A stretch of 64,000 nucleotides of DNA from Ophiura sarsii (lineage: Eukaryota; Echinodermata; Ophiuroidea; Amphilepidida; Ophiuridae), in NCBI GenBank assembly GCA_035610835.1, contig CM069452.1:67304919-67368918 (forward strand), in the 5' to 3' direction. The notes beneath the pieces were generated by a model, which saw only the letters and a list, made by a program, of their open reading frames with translations, was not told where the DNA came from and ran no database searches. A program made the translations under genes and the position numbers. This document shows positions 32,471 to 44,659 of the stretch, piece by piece (within the stretch, counting starts at the first letter, position 1; every line of letters starts with the position of its first letter).

Positions 32471-32499
32471 AGACTTGTCCATTTTTGACCACTAAAGTT

Positions 32500-34700
32500 T
32501 GCCCATGTCGGACTTCAAAACAAGGTTTTTTAATTTTTTTTGAGAATTTTCAGATTTTAAATATATCTTTAATTAAAAGTTTCATTTATCAATTTTATTT
32601 TTGCATCTAGCTTTAAACTGGTTTAAAAGTTGTAAAAAGCGATTTATTAGTAAAATACTATTTCAAAATAGACCTATTTGCACCTTCATTTGGAGTTTTA
32701 AGAGGCTATTATTGTAACGGAACCGAGCTTGCCTCCGTAATCATAAATATAAAGAAATCTCCTGTAAGACTACAAATGTGGTAGCGTGTCAGTCTTACCT
32801 TTCCGGCCTTGGATTCAGTTAGGATAGTCAATGGGGCCTCACTATTTGGACGTTAATAAGGATCTCATGGATCAAATCAAGAGTATAAGGAATTTCAGCT
32901 TCCTTTATCCGAGCGATTGAGAACGAATGTCTCCTGAGGGGAAGACTATAATGTCTCCGAGACATCAGTCAGCTGAGGGGAAGACTGTATGTCTCCTGAG
33001 AGACCTGCCTCTAAACATTCATTTTACATCTACCAGCCGATTTCATTCACCAAGTAATTCTAGTATTATTTGAGTGAGGGTTTATGTAGGTAGTGAACCA
33101 GGTTATTTAGAGTTATATAAATAGATTATATGTATCTGAAGTAGTTCTGAGACGAGTAAAGAGTCATTACAAATGTATACATTAGAAGTATTATAATTAG
33201 CTGTTTTCTTCAGCTCCACTTCAATAATTATATACATTACATTATATACAAAGTCATAATTCCATATTCAAAGCGTTACTAAATCAGTATAAGATTTTCA
33301 TTAGTTCTAAATATCGTAAAGGTACATTTTCGGACCACCCTATACGAGTAAACATTACTTTACGCGTCACCCTGTATGTTTACGTTATGAGAGCTTGTTT
33401 TGAACGATCAGCTGTTTATTATAAATTCTCAAATGGATATAAGCAAGTCATTGGTTACGATCTCAATTTCTGCGCACCAGTCTCTCTGAACAAGTTAAAC
33501 TTTGCTTGTTTGGTTTATTAGAAAGAGTATAAAATCACTGATTATAAATTGAAGGCCTAATAATTATGGAATAATATTTACAACAACATTTAACACATAA
33601 TTTCTGGTACGAGGGCTATGCCAATTCCCGGCATAACGCCCCGCCCCGTTCATGAATAAACATGTCAAAGTTCCATAACAAGGGACGGTCTTCCCTTGTA
33701 TGGTGCTTCAGTAATGACGTCACCGTCATATTTCAGATTCGGCTCTGACTTAGTTCAGAAAGTAATCTGTGATGGGTTTGGATTTCTCGCTCCTCCAGGG
33801 TATGAGGTATAACTGCGAATTCTCTCGCCCCAACTGATTGAAATCCTGAAATGCAGCCCCTTTTATGCCTGCATTTGACGCGCAAATAATTCCTAAAGAA
33901 AGCTTCCGCGAAATTACTTGGGACGCGAAAATTCCCACACATGTGGTTGGCTAGTTTCTAAGCGCTACAACGCGCTCAACACGGCACACGCACCATCTGT
34001 CACTCAGAGGTTAGAAACACTCTAAGAAAATACTACCAAATTAAGGATAATTCACGGAACTACAATTACACTAATTCTAAATGTCAGAAGAAACTAAGAA
34101 CATATTTGGAATCAGGAGACATTTATGCATCTTCTCATTATAACAACGAACGTGAAATGTAAAAGAGTTGCGACTAATATTACGACCTGGGAAAGCATTT
34201 CTTCCCGTCTAAAAAGAATCACAACTCGCGGCGAATCCAAAATCAACATTGCCCGATCACTTCTCATGGCATCGATATTTCTTAAAATATAAAGCCAAAA
34301 GGTATGGAATTTGAAAGACATGTACCCAATAATTACTAAACACATTCCTGAAACTATGGAATCAATTCACGAAATATTCTCGCGAACGGAGCTCGTCAGG
34401 TTTTGCACAGACTCGATAGGAAAATAAGCTTATTAAAAACATGAAAATGAGCTGCCGTTTCATTATTCAGTGTAGCTTTTGACTTTGATTTTAAAAAAAA
34501 GTATTTAAAAAATCCACATTCCTGCATATAACCCAGAAAAGTTTTGGGGGACAACCTACAAATTGTGATGTGAATGGGCAAAATTAGTTGAATACCATGT
34601 GCTGAGGCTAAGGGAACTTTGCCATCTAGACAACACAGGTCAAAGGTTGATGACCTCCAGGCAGAGGTGGGTGTGCAAGCACAGGTGTTTCGACTCTCAA
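32500..34700. other. Unassigned DNA, possible LTR-like pieces
   Basis: TGTAACGGAACCGAGCTTGC at 32713 resembles the start of a Ty3-like long terminal repeat. A run of TGTCTCCTGAGGGGAAGACT and GCTGAGGGGAAGACTGTATG (about 32928-32996) is a short internal repeat. On the minus strand, CATAAAAGGGGCTGCATTTC (about 33870) is a TATA-like box ahead of a short frame. No gag, protease or polymerase relic was found, so LTR identity is a guess. Confidence 0.3.
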
Positions 34701-36200
34701 AAGTTTATATTTCTTAAAGTTTTTTCATTTTTTTAAGTTTTCATTTTTTAAAGTTTTCAATTTGAAGTTTTCAATCAGTTTTTGTTTAAGTTTTTTTATA
34801 GTTTTTATTTGTTAAAGTTTTTATATTTTAAAGTTTTCATTTTTTAAAGTTTTCAATTTGAAGTTTTCAATCAGTTTTTGTTTACGTTTTTTTATAGTTT
34901 TTATTTGTTAAAGTTTTAATTTGTTAAAGTTCTTTTAATTTTTTTAAGTTTTAAGTTTTATTTTTTTAATAAGTTTTCAATTATAAAGTTTTATAATTTT
35001 TTTAATAAGTCTTTTTGTTAAAGTTTATATTTGTTAAAGTTCTTTTTTCACGTTTTTATTTAACAAATTAAAGTTTTAAAAGTTTTAATTTTTTTTTAAT
35101 TTTTAATTTTTTTAAATTTTTAATATTTTAAAGTTTTAATAATTTTCATTTTTTAAAGTTTTCAATTATATTTTTTCAATCAGTTTTTGTTTTAAGTTTT
35201 TTTATAGTTTTTATTTGTTAACGTTTTAATTTGTTAGTTCTTATTTAACAAATTAGGGATCACGTCAAAACTCGACCGCCCGGCAACTGCCGGTTACGGC
35301 CGGTTCCGTTCGGTTCTCACAAAACGTGTCGTCTGTTATAATATACACACATAATGAGGTCAAATAGTAACACTCTGGTGAACACGACCGGTTGAAAGTG
35401 CCTCGTCACACACGTGAGCAATAACATCTGAAGTAATGGGCTCTTTTAAGACTTAAAAGTCTCAGTTAAACAACCAGTACAATACAGCTATTGATTTTCG
35501 CTGGGGTTGGCTTTTTCAATCTGTTTATAGCTCAATTAACTTTTTAAAATCAATACCGAAAGTCTATGAATGTGTTTTTTTTATAGAACGATTATAGAGA
35601 GAGCTATTATGACCGCAAAGTAACAGATTGATAGTGTAAATTGGTCAGATTACAGCATTAAGTCAACCGGCGGTTGTTCAGTGTTGCATGCGCGAATATT
35701 CATATACCAGTAAAACATTTGACCTGAAAGAACCGGGCGGAACCGCCCGTAACCGGCAGTCAACAGGCGGTCGAGTTTTGACGTCTCCCCTTAGAGTTTT
35801 TAAAGTTTTAATTTGTTTAATTTTTAATTTTTTAAAGTTTAATTATTTAAAGTTTTAATTTTTTAATGTTTTCAATTTATAAAGTTTTTTAAAGTCTTTT
35901 TTTTAAAGTCTTTTTGTTAAAGTTCTTTTTTCAAGTTTTTATTTGTTAAAGTTTTAATTTGTTAAAGTTCTTATTTAACAAATTGAAGTGTTTAAAGTTT
36001 TTATTTGTTAAAGTTTTAATTTGTTAAAGTTCTTATTTAACAAATTAACATTTTTAAAGTTTTTGTTTTTTAAGTTTTTATTTTTTAAAGTGTTTTATTT
36101 ATTTATAAATTTATTTATTTATTTAATTAATTAATTAATTAATTAATTAATAATTAATTAATTATTTATTTATTCATTCACCTATTTATTTATTAATTTA
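34700..36200. repeat. Extreme AT-rich (AAGTTTT/TTTGTTAAAG) domain
   Basis: Dominated by variants of TTAAAGTTTTAATTTGTTAA and TTCTTATTTAACAAATT, with a (TTAA)n/(ATTT)n run at 36105-36185. A larger unit TAAAGTTTTCAATTTGAAGT with TTTTCAATCAGTTTTTGTTT recurs at about 34755 and 34848. The domain is interrupted by the GC-richer transposon at 35256-35790. Confidence 0.9.
35256..35790. mobile_element. Transposon with ~70-bp GC-rich TIR, TTA duplication
   Basis: Left GGGATCACGTCAAAACTCGA then CCGCCCGGCAACTGCCGGTT. Right is the inverse, GGCAGTCAACAGGCGGTCGA then GTTTTGACGTCTCCCC. TTA (perhaps TTAG) flanks lie at 35253-35255 and 35791-35793. The TIR contains repeated CGGTT/AACCG words. The 535-bp body has no open frame. 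Its base composition contrasts sharply with the surrounding AT-rich DNA. Confidence 0.9.
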
Positions 36201-37100
36201 AACATACGAATCACGATGGACCATTTCATCTAACTTGAGAAATTCCAAATTTAGTCAAATATTTTATACCAAAACCATTATTTATTTATTGACATAAATG
36301 AAAGTTTTACTTCTTTTTGATTCCTTATAGTTGGGAAAATACCTTTAAAAAATATCAAGTAATATATTTATAATTTTAATGATGATATTAGACTGATAAA
36401 ACAATAAATAAAGTAATTTTACAGTGAAAATTATGTCACCACATGGAACAAGGCCAGGTAATAATCACTGAGGTCAAGGGTCAATCATGTTTTGGTTCTG
36501 TGTCATTTTTTGAAAATTTGCCGTGACTTTGATGAATAATAGAATACTTTACTATAAGTTTTTAAAATGAAAATAAATTATGATAGAACAGTAAGTTGTG
36601 TATCACAGGCCTGTATCATATGCTAATGTTTGAAGGAAATTGGTGTTGCAGAATTATGAAGAATGTGAAATTGTAGATCAAGTTCGTTGAAAACGGCCTT
36701 TTATTTTTACTTAGGTTTTTGGTTCCGAATTTTGATACTATCCGGGAAATCGCGGTAGGCCCTATTCTGTTTTGATTTTGAACTTGCAAGACAGAAATTC
36801 AATACTACTTCGACTTGGCATACTAGATTATTTGATGTGGCTTCACCAAAATATACAAACTATGTGTTCAAGCTTCACTCGCTCATCAAAATTGGAGGTA
36901 AAAAAGCTTCACAAAATAAAAATAAAATTTCGCAGGTCAAATTAAAATACTAAATGCAGATTGAAAATTTCATTAACTTGAAAAAAATGTTTTTTTAACC
37001 TGCAGGTAGGTTTATAAAATTAAAAAAATTAAGATGCACATCAATTTGCACCACATTATTGTTTTTGAGCTCATTGAATAGTAGATAGGCCTAGGCCTGC
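36200..37100. other. Non-coding AT-rich stretch
   Basis: No supported gene or element ends. Ordinary intergenic sequence. Confidence 0.4.
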
Positions 37101-37103
37101 CCT

Positions 37104-38352
37104 AGATGTTGCTGTAAAAAGTGTAAGGAAACGCTAGTAGTAGACGTCAATTATTTATAGCCCAACTTGTACTGTAGTGTAGGCCTACATTGAACTTGAA
37201 GTCCAGATAACATAGTGTACATATTAACATGATTTTATCGATGATTCCTACCTTTGTAGATTACATAGATTTTTAATTATTTTGCAACTGTGTGGGCTCT
37301 TTTCGTGATTAATGCACAGACATCGGGGGTAGGCCACTCGTTCGAACTCAAGACGATAGTGGTAAACAACTTGCGTTGATTAGTCTGAATGCAGATTTGT
37401 TCCGTAAAACGCTGCTGTTTCCAATTCATTGGTACGCGTCATGTGCAGCGTCCGTCTGCTGAAACCACTGTCAAAGCAAGGAGTTATTATGTTAACTATC
37501 AGCGTGTTTTTATTAAGCAAACCGGCTTTTACCCGTCTTATAAAAAGCAGGATAAAAGCCGGTTGCTCGTGTGAGAGACGTGTTTTTATTGCAGTACGAT
37601 AAACAAACTTGCCGGCTGCCGCTGACCTCATTATAATAAATGCCAGTGAAAGGTCGTAAGCAGGTGCGCTAGTCTGATGTACCCATTTCCGCTTACCATC
37701 GGCAAACGCGCTGAGCTGGAACCGTGCATGTTTATACTGACGAAAGACTGCTTTTCCTAACCGGTTTCAACCGCTATTATCCTTGGTTTCGAAGGATAAA
37801 AGGCATCTAAAATCTAGGAGAAAAAAAACGGTTTGAGCGGGCAAATGCCGGTGGTGGTGTGTTTTTACTGGGGGATTTTAATCCGTTAGCAGTCATATGC
37901 CTGCTTTTTTTCTTCAGTAAAAACACGCTGTATGATAACTCCTTAGGGTCCATATCCAAACTCTCAGTGCTTTTAAAGCATATTTCTAGCGATTTAAAAG
38001 CGCTTTTCCAACGGTATTTCGTTCTATTGTTAAAAGCATCGGAAAAAGATCGGTGATTAACTAGAAACCTCTCTACTTATCTGGCGTTAACAATAGAACT
38101 ATTGTAGTACTCTCGATGGCTGCATTAGTGAAGCAGACAGATCAAAGGCGCAAGGAAGGTTGTGTTATATAACACAACCTTCCTTGCGCCTTTGATCTGT
38201 CTGCTTCAAGTTTTGCGGGTGTATTTCCCGCGTAGTGCGTGACACGGTTTTCTTGTAAACACCTTTGCTGATTTCCGAATGTAGTGCGGGTAAAAAATTT
38301 GAGATTTCGTCCAGTCATGATAAGCGTTTCCTTACAGCAACATCTGCTATTT
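37104..38352. mobile_element. ~1.25-kb TIR element with internal hairpins
   Basis: AGATGTTGCTGTAA...AAGGAAACGCT at 37104-37133 and the inverse AGCGTTTCCTTACAGCAACA at 38329-38350 form an imperfect TIR. Inside are repeated GTGTTTTTAYTG words in both orientations, including the hairpin arms GTGTTTTTACTG/CAGTAAAAACAC (37858-37928). AACCGGCTTTTACCC and GGATAAAAGCCGGTT form another stem (about 37518-37565). The 80-bp palindrome at 38129 is also inside. No transposase frame is visible. Confidence 0.55.
38129..38208. repeat. Perfect 80-bp palindrome with no spacer
   Basis: TGAAGCAGACAGATCAAAGG then CGCAAGGAAGGTTGTGTTAT, immediately followed by its exact reverse complement. The centre is TTAT|ATAA at 38168/38169. 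Symmetry breaks at both sides one base further out. The flanking DNA on the two sides is unrelated. Confidence 0.97.
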
Positions 38353-39358
38353 AAAGGAGCTATGAGTTTTTAAATGGCCTCGCCAATTTAACCATGATTT
38401 CTTGGCTTTTTAAAGGTCTCACAACAGTTAATTCTGTCAATTTTGAACTGGTCATTAAAATAATTTGAGCCTAAAAATACTTTTTGCGCATTTTAGGCCT
38501 ATTTGATGTGTAATAGTGGGACTGATTACTGCATACCACATTTCACCAACTTTTTCAGTTTTCAGTTGTTTACAGACTCCTGTTAATTGTTTGTGTTTTT
38601 ACCCCTTGTGTTATTACAGTAAAATTATCTCCAAATGTATACAGAGCATAGCCTTTTTCAACAAAATTGTTTACACAGTTTTAAGTTTTGCAAATAGTGA
38701 AGTTTGAATTCAAGGTTTACAGTGCACTTAATGGCCTATGGAAAACACATACACCCCATCACAGTTGTAAGCCCTAGGTATTAGGTTCAGGGTGCGAATT
38801 TGAGTGTTTCGAGGAGCGTTGCTCCTCATTTTGAGTCAACTGTTACACAAATTTAAGCTTGGTATAGCAGTTTTGACAATGTTATCATAAACAAACATTA
38901 ACTTATGAAGAAGTTAGCAAATATTGCTCTAAAAATTTTCCAAACAAAATCACACTCTGATTTGGTTACAAGTATTCAGAAAAGTGATTTTGTACAAGTT
39001 TGTTTTGGTTCTGTAAGCTGCAACAAATTCAGTAGTTTTAGGTTTATTAACTTATCCACTGTACTGTTTTGGCTGGAGAAATAATTCGACAAAAAAGAAA
39101 TCAGCACAACAAATGTATGCAGTGTGCGACCAATGCAAAACGGACAGCACTTTCTAGGTCCTGTGTTTTGAAATCAAACAATGTATTCACATACATTGAG
39201 ATATATTCACATACATTGAGTCACTTGCATAAACTTTCATATACACGTTATGGATTGGATATGTTCTCATCATGAAGTTTTATTTCCAGCCACAATAATA
39301 GTTTCATTCACAGGGTGAACTAATTGAGTTTTTGATGATTTGCTCAAAAATAGTGTTT
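38353..39358. other. Non-coding stretch, nothing recognised
   Basis: Short frames only. TTGAGATATATTCACATACA marks a small direct repeat near 39185-39220. Confidence 0.4.
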
Positions 39359-39409
39359 TTGTCTCGCCTGATGTAATCAGAAAGAGACTATGTTATCACT
39401 ATTTCTGTC

Positions 39410-39466
39410 CGGCGTCCGCCGTCCGCCGTATGCCGTCCGCCGTATGCCGTATGCCGTCCGCCGTGT
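39410..39466 (-). repeat. Heptamer array in element B
   Basis: Plus-strand words CCGCCGT, CCGCCGT, ATGCCGT, CCGCCGT, ATGCCGT, ATGCCGT, CCGCCGT: an interspersed order, unlike the blocked order in copy A. Confidence 0.9.
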
Positions 39467-39699
39467 GCTAAGAAATACCTTTGTGACGCGATATCTGGAG
39501 ATCCGTAAGGCCTATCGTGATGGGACTTGGTGGAGGGAAGGGGGGTGGTGCGTTCTGTTGCTGATTGATTTTTCAAGGTCATCGGGGGTCATACAAGGTC
39601 ATCGGGGTCAAATATGCTTAAAACTTTTGAGACGCGTTGTGACGCGATATCTAGAGATCCGTAAGGCCTATCTTGATGGGACTTGATGTCAGGGAAGGG

Positions 39700-42600
39700 G
39701 GTGGGGTGTTCTTTTGCTGATTAGATTTTCAAGGTCATTGGAGGTCATTCAAGGTCATCGGGGTCAAATATGCGGTCAAATAAGATCCGTAAGGCCGATC
39801 TTGATGGGATTTGGTGGAGGGAAGGGGGTGGTGTGTTCTTTTTGCTGATTAAATTTTCAAGGTCATCAGAGGTCATTCAAGGTCATCGGGGGTCAAATAT
39901 GGGGTCAAATAGATCAGTAAGGCCTATCTTGATGGGATTTGGTGGAGGGAAGAGGGATGGTGTGTTCTTTTTGTTGATTAAATTTTCAAGGTCACCAGAG
40001 GTCATCGGGGTCAAATATGGGGTCAAATAGATCAGTAAGGCCTATATTGATGAGATTTGGTGGAGGGAAGGGGAGTGGTGTGTTCTTTTTGCTGAATAAA
40101 TTTTCAAGGTCATCAGAGGTCATTCAAGGTCATCGGGGGTCAAATAAGATCCATAAGGCCTATCTTGATTGGATTTGGTGGAAGGAAGGGGGATGGTGTG
40201 TTCTTTTTGTTCTTAATTTTTCGGGGTCATCGGGGGTCATATATGGGGTCAAATAGATCAGTAAGGCCTATCTTGATGGGATTTGGTGGACGGAAGAGGG
40301 ATGGTGTGTTCTTTTTGTTGATTAATTTTTCGGGGTCATTGGGGGTCAAATATGGGGTCAAATAGATCAGTAAGGCCTATCTTGATGGGATTTGGTGGAG
40401 GAAAGGGGGGTGGTGTGTTCTTTTTGTTGATTATTTTTCGGGGTCATTGGGGGTCAAATATGGGGTCAAATAGATCAGTAAGGCCTGGATTTGGTGGAGG
40501 GAAGGGGGGTGGTGTGTTCTTTTTGTTGATTAATTTTTCGGGGTCATCGGGGGTCAAATAGATCAGTAAGGCCTATTATCTTGATGGGATTTGGTGGACG
40601 GAAGAGGGATGGTGTGTTCTTTTTGTTGATTAATTTTTCGGGGTCATCGGGGTCAAATATGGGGTCAAATAGATCAGTAAGGCCTATCTTGATGGGATTT
40701 GGTGGACGGAAGAGGGATGGGGTGTTCTTTTTGTTGATTAATTTTTCGGGGTCATCGGGGTCAAATATGGGGTCAAATAGATCAGTAAGGCCTATCTTGA
40801 TGGGATTTGGTGGACGGAAGAGGGATGGGGTGTTCTTTTTGTTGATTCTTTTTTCGGGGTCATCGGGGGTCAAATATGGGGTCAAATAGATCAGTAAGGC
40901 CTATCTTGATGGGATTTGGTGGACGGAAGAGGGATGGTGTGTTCTTTTTGTTGATTCATTTTTCGGGGTCATCGGGGGTCAAATATGGGGTCAAATAGAT
41001 CAGTAAGGCCTATCTTGATGGGATTTGGGGGACGTAAGAGGGATGGTGTGTTCTTTTTGTTGATTTATTTTTCGGGGTCATCGGGGTCAAATATGGGGTC
41101 AAATAGATCAGTAAGGCCTATCTTGATGGGATTTGGTGGACGGAAGAGGGATGGGGTGTTCTTTTTGTTGATTATTTTTTCGGGGTCATCGGGGGTCAAA
41201 TATGGGGTCAAATAGATCAGTAAGGCCTATCTTGATGGGATTTGGTGGACGGAAGAGGGGTGGTGTGTTCTTTTTGTTGATTAATTTTTCTGGGTCATCG
41301 GGGGTCAAATATGAGGTCAAATAGATCAGTAAGGCCTATCTTGATGGGATTTGGTGGAGGGAAGGGGGGTGGTGTGTTCTTTTTGTTGATTAATTTTTCG
41401 GGGTCATCGGGGGTCAAATATGGGGTCAAATAGATCAGTAAGGCCTATATTGATGGGATTTGGTGGACGGAAGAGGGATGGTGTGTTCTTTTTGTTGATT
41501 AATTTTTCTGGGTCATTGGGGGTCAAATATGGGGTCAAATAGATCAGTAAGGCCTATCTTGATGGGATTTGGTGGATGGAAGAGGGATGGTGTGTTCTTT
41601 TTGTTGATTAATTTTTCGGGGTCATCTGGGGTCAAATATGGGGTCAAATAGATCAGTAAGGCCTATCTTGATGGGATTTGGTGGACGGAAGAGGGATGGT
41701 GTGTTCTTTTTGTTGATTAATTTTTCGGGGTCAAATATGGGGTCAAATAGATCAGTAAGGCCTATCTTGATGGGATTTGGTGGAGGGAAGGGGGGTGGTG
41801 TGTTCTTTTTGTTGATTAATTTTTCGGGGTCATCGGGGGTCAAATATGGGGTCAAATAGATCAGTAAGGCCTATCTTGATGGGATTTGGTGGACGGAAGA
41901 GGGATGGTGTGTTCTTTTTGTTGATTTATTTTTCGGGGTCATCGGGGTCAAATATGGGGTCAAATAGATCAGTAAGGCCTATCTTGATGGGATTTGGTGG
42001 ACGGAAGAGGGATGGGGTGTTCTTTTTGTTGATTATTTTTTCGGGGTCATCGGGGGTCAAATATGGGGTCAAATAGATCAGTAAGGCCTATCTTGATGGG
42101 ATTTGGTGGACGGAAGAGGGGTGGTGTGTTCTTTTTGTTGATTAATTTTTCTGGGTCATCGGGGGTCAAATATGGGGTCAAATAGATCAGTAAGGCCTAT
42201 CTTGATGGGATTTGGTGGAGGGAAGGGGGGTGGTGTGTTCTTTTTGTTGATTAATTTTTCGGGGTCATCGGGGGTCAAATATGGGGTCAAATAGATCAGT
42301 AAGGCCTATATTGATGGGATTTGGTGGACGGAAGAGGGATGGTGTGTTCTTTTTGTTGATTAATTTTTCTGGGTCATTGGGGGTCAAATATGGGGTCAAA
42401 TAGATCAGTAAGGCCTATCTTGATGGGATTTGGTGGACGGAAGAGGGATGGTGTGTTCTTTTTGTTGATTAATTTTTCGGGGTCATCTGGGGTCAAATAT
42501 GGGGTCAAATAGATCAGTAAGGCCTATCTTGATGGGATTTGGTGGACGGAAGAGGGATGGTGTGTTCTTTTTGTTGATTAATTTTTCGGGGTCAAATATG

Positions 42601-43450
42601 GGGTCAAATAGATCAGTAAGGCCTATCTTGATGGGATTTGGTGGAGGGAAGGGGGGTGGTGTGTTCTTTTTGTTGATTAATTTTTCGGGGTCATCGGGGT
42701 CAAATATGGGGTCAAATAGATCAGTAAGGCCTATCTTGATGGGATTTGGTGGACGGAAGAGGGATGGTGTGTTCTTTTTGTTGATTAATTTTTCGGGGTC
42801 ATCGGGGGTCAAATAGATCAGTAAGGCCTATCTTGATGGGATTTGGTGGAGGGAAGGGGGGTGGTGTGTTCTTTTGGTTGATTACTTTTTCGGGGTCATC
42901 AGGGGTCAAATATAGGGTCAAATGATCAGTAAGGCCTATCTTGATGGGATTTGGTGGAGGGAAGGGGGGTGGTGTGTTCTTTTTGTTGATTAATTTTTCG
43001 GGGTCATCGGGGGTCAAATATGGGGTCAAATAGATCAGTAAGGCCTATCTTGATTGGATTTGGTGGAGGGAAGGGGGGTGGTGTATTCTTTTTGCTGATT
43101 AAATTTTCAAGGTCATCGGAGGTCATTCAAGGTCATCTGGGGTCAAATAAGATCCGTAAGGCCTATCTTGATGGGATTTGGTGGACGGAAGAGGGATGGT
43201 GTGTTCTTTTTGTTGATTAATTTGTCGAGGTCATCAGAGGTCGTCATCTGGGGTCAAATAAGATCCGTAAGGCCTATCTTGATGTGATTTGGTGGAGGGA
43301 AGGGGGTTGGTGTGTTCTTTTTGCTGATTAAATTTTCAAGGTCATCAGAGGTCATCTGGGGTTAAATAAGATCTGTAAGGCCTATCTTGATGTGATTTGG
43401 TGTAGGGAAGGGGGTTGGTGTGTTCTTTTTGTTGATTAAATTAACTACAA
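39700..43450 (-). repeat. ~108-bp satellite array inside element B
   Basis: Same unit as in A and C. Central units are 108-109 bp and homogenised; units near both edges carry extra GGTCATTCAAGGTCATC blocks and are about 124 bp. Open frames such as GSNRSVRPILMGFGG on the plus strand are by-products of a period divisible by three. Confidence 0.95.
40985..42706. repeat. 861-bp higher-order duplication within satellite B
   Basis: 40985-41845 and 41846-42706 are tandem copies of an eight-monomer block. Diagnostic variants recur 861 bp apart: the shortened monomer TTTTTCGGGGTCAAATATGG (41724 and 42585), the TTGATTATTTTTTCGGGG variant, and the CTATATTGATGGGATT variant. Only a few point differences separate them. 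Confidence 0.9.
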
Positions 43451-43557
43451 TGCATACCTCTGTGACAGTGCTACATTGTATCATATGTTTCATCATCATT
43501 TCTTTCAAGTCACTTTTGATGAACAGGCGAGACGCGCCGTTCGAGAACCGCCTTGTT

Positions 43558-44335
43558 TAGGTAGAATTATTACTAAAAAAGTATTAAGTAACCTTCAAAA
43601 AATATATTCCTTGAAATTGCATTTATAAAATCTTTTTGCACTGTACTGACTGTAGTCTAAATCTAAATCTAAATCAATACTCAATAAAATTGCTTAAAAG
43701 CAACATCTAATTGAGAAAAACAAAATGGCGAATGATGAAACAGACCAAATTAACTTAATCTACGTTATGAAGGGAGGTTGTTCAAATCTGATATGGTATT
43801 AGCAAAAAAGCTGTATTTATACACATTTTTGGATGCTTGACTAGTCAGAATTTCTTTGGGTGATATATATTGTCTAGTAGTCGTTGTAGTTTGACGTCAG
43901 ATATTACATGAGGGTCCCATACAGCGCAGGCATATTCCAAATGAGTCAAAAGGTAATACCACAAAACATTGTTAAAAGTTAAATGGATTTATTGAGAACC
44001 AGGAGCCACTTTCAGTCTACCGGGAGCGAACTTTTTATTAAATCATATTGTCAAATCGAAATTCAATGTCTTAGGGAAGCTTACCGTTCATCAACGGGCG
44101 CTGGTTTGGACAAAATATCAGCGCTCGGTTGTTTATTTTTCAGCATTACCGGGCGCTATGGCAGGAGGACCGAGGGGTAAAAATCGCCCAGCGCCCGCTT
44201 ATCTTGAGCCTTGAATGTAGCTACATGTAAGTTAAATACTGTACCGCAAATCCAACTATGGAAATACCTGTTTGAATGAGTTACTTTTTGCTGTCTATGA
44301 AGCGCCAAAGAAGTTGGAATTCATCAAATAAAACA
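43558..44335. other. Non-coding stretch, nothing recognised
   Basis: A short TCTAAATCTAAATCTAAATC run at about 43656. Otherwise no supported feature. Confidence 0.4.
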
Positions 44336-44340
44336 AAATC

Positions 44341-44548
44341 AGGTAAGGTAAAGTCGCCTATTTTCGGTCACTTCGCCCAAATCGTGTAATAAAAATGACT
44401 TTGTCGTTATAAACTGATGACTAAAAAACCCCGCATAGCTGATGCCCGGTATTGCTTTTAAAATGGCGACGGCCGATGCAATTACACGATTTTGACCAGT
44501 GACCGAAAATAGGCGCTGACCGAAAATAGGCGACTTTACCCTATACCT
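44341..44548. mobile_element. MITE with GGTAAAGTCGCCTATTTTCG ends
   Basis: Left end GGTAAAGTCGCCTATTTTCG then GTCAC. The right end is its inverse, with the last 19 bp (TGACCGAAAATAGGCG) duplicated just inside. About 205 bp. CGTGTAAT/ATTACACG adds a second inner stem. Confidence 0.85.
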
Positions 44549-44659
44549 TTTTGTGACGTGCACACAAATCATTTCATCAAAATGTGTATTCAAGAATATG
44601 TTGTGAGTTAAAACAACATGGTTGACAATGTCAAAGTCACTTGACCAAGCTTTTAAGAA

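Larger units (their letters stand above)
39359..43557 (-). mobile_element. Satellite-bearing mobile element, copy B (inverted, longest)
   Basis: Reads on the minus strand from AACAAGGCGGTTCTCGAACG (43557) through the same ~120-bp leader, about 3.5 kb of ~108-bp satellite, two GATATCGCGTCACAA segments and the heptamer array to CAGGCGAGACAA (39359). The length difference from copies A and C lies in the satellite. Confidence 0.9.

Noticed and set aside
32713..33240. Solo LTR starting TGTAACGG
   Set aside because: The end and target duplication do not agree and no retroelement coding relic is nearby; kept only as a note in the unassigned stretch.
40581..42816. Long repetitive open frames (GSNRSVRPILMGFGG... 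on one strand, DPEKLINKKNTPSLF... on the other) as a repeat protein
   Set aside because: The satellite period is 108 bp, divisible by three, so any open monomer stays open; both strands are open at once, 109-bp variants shift frame, and the DNA, not the peptide, is what is conserved.
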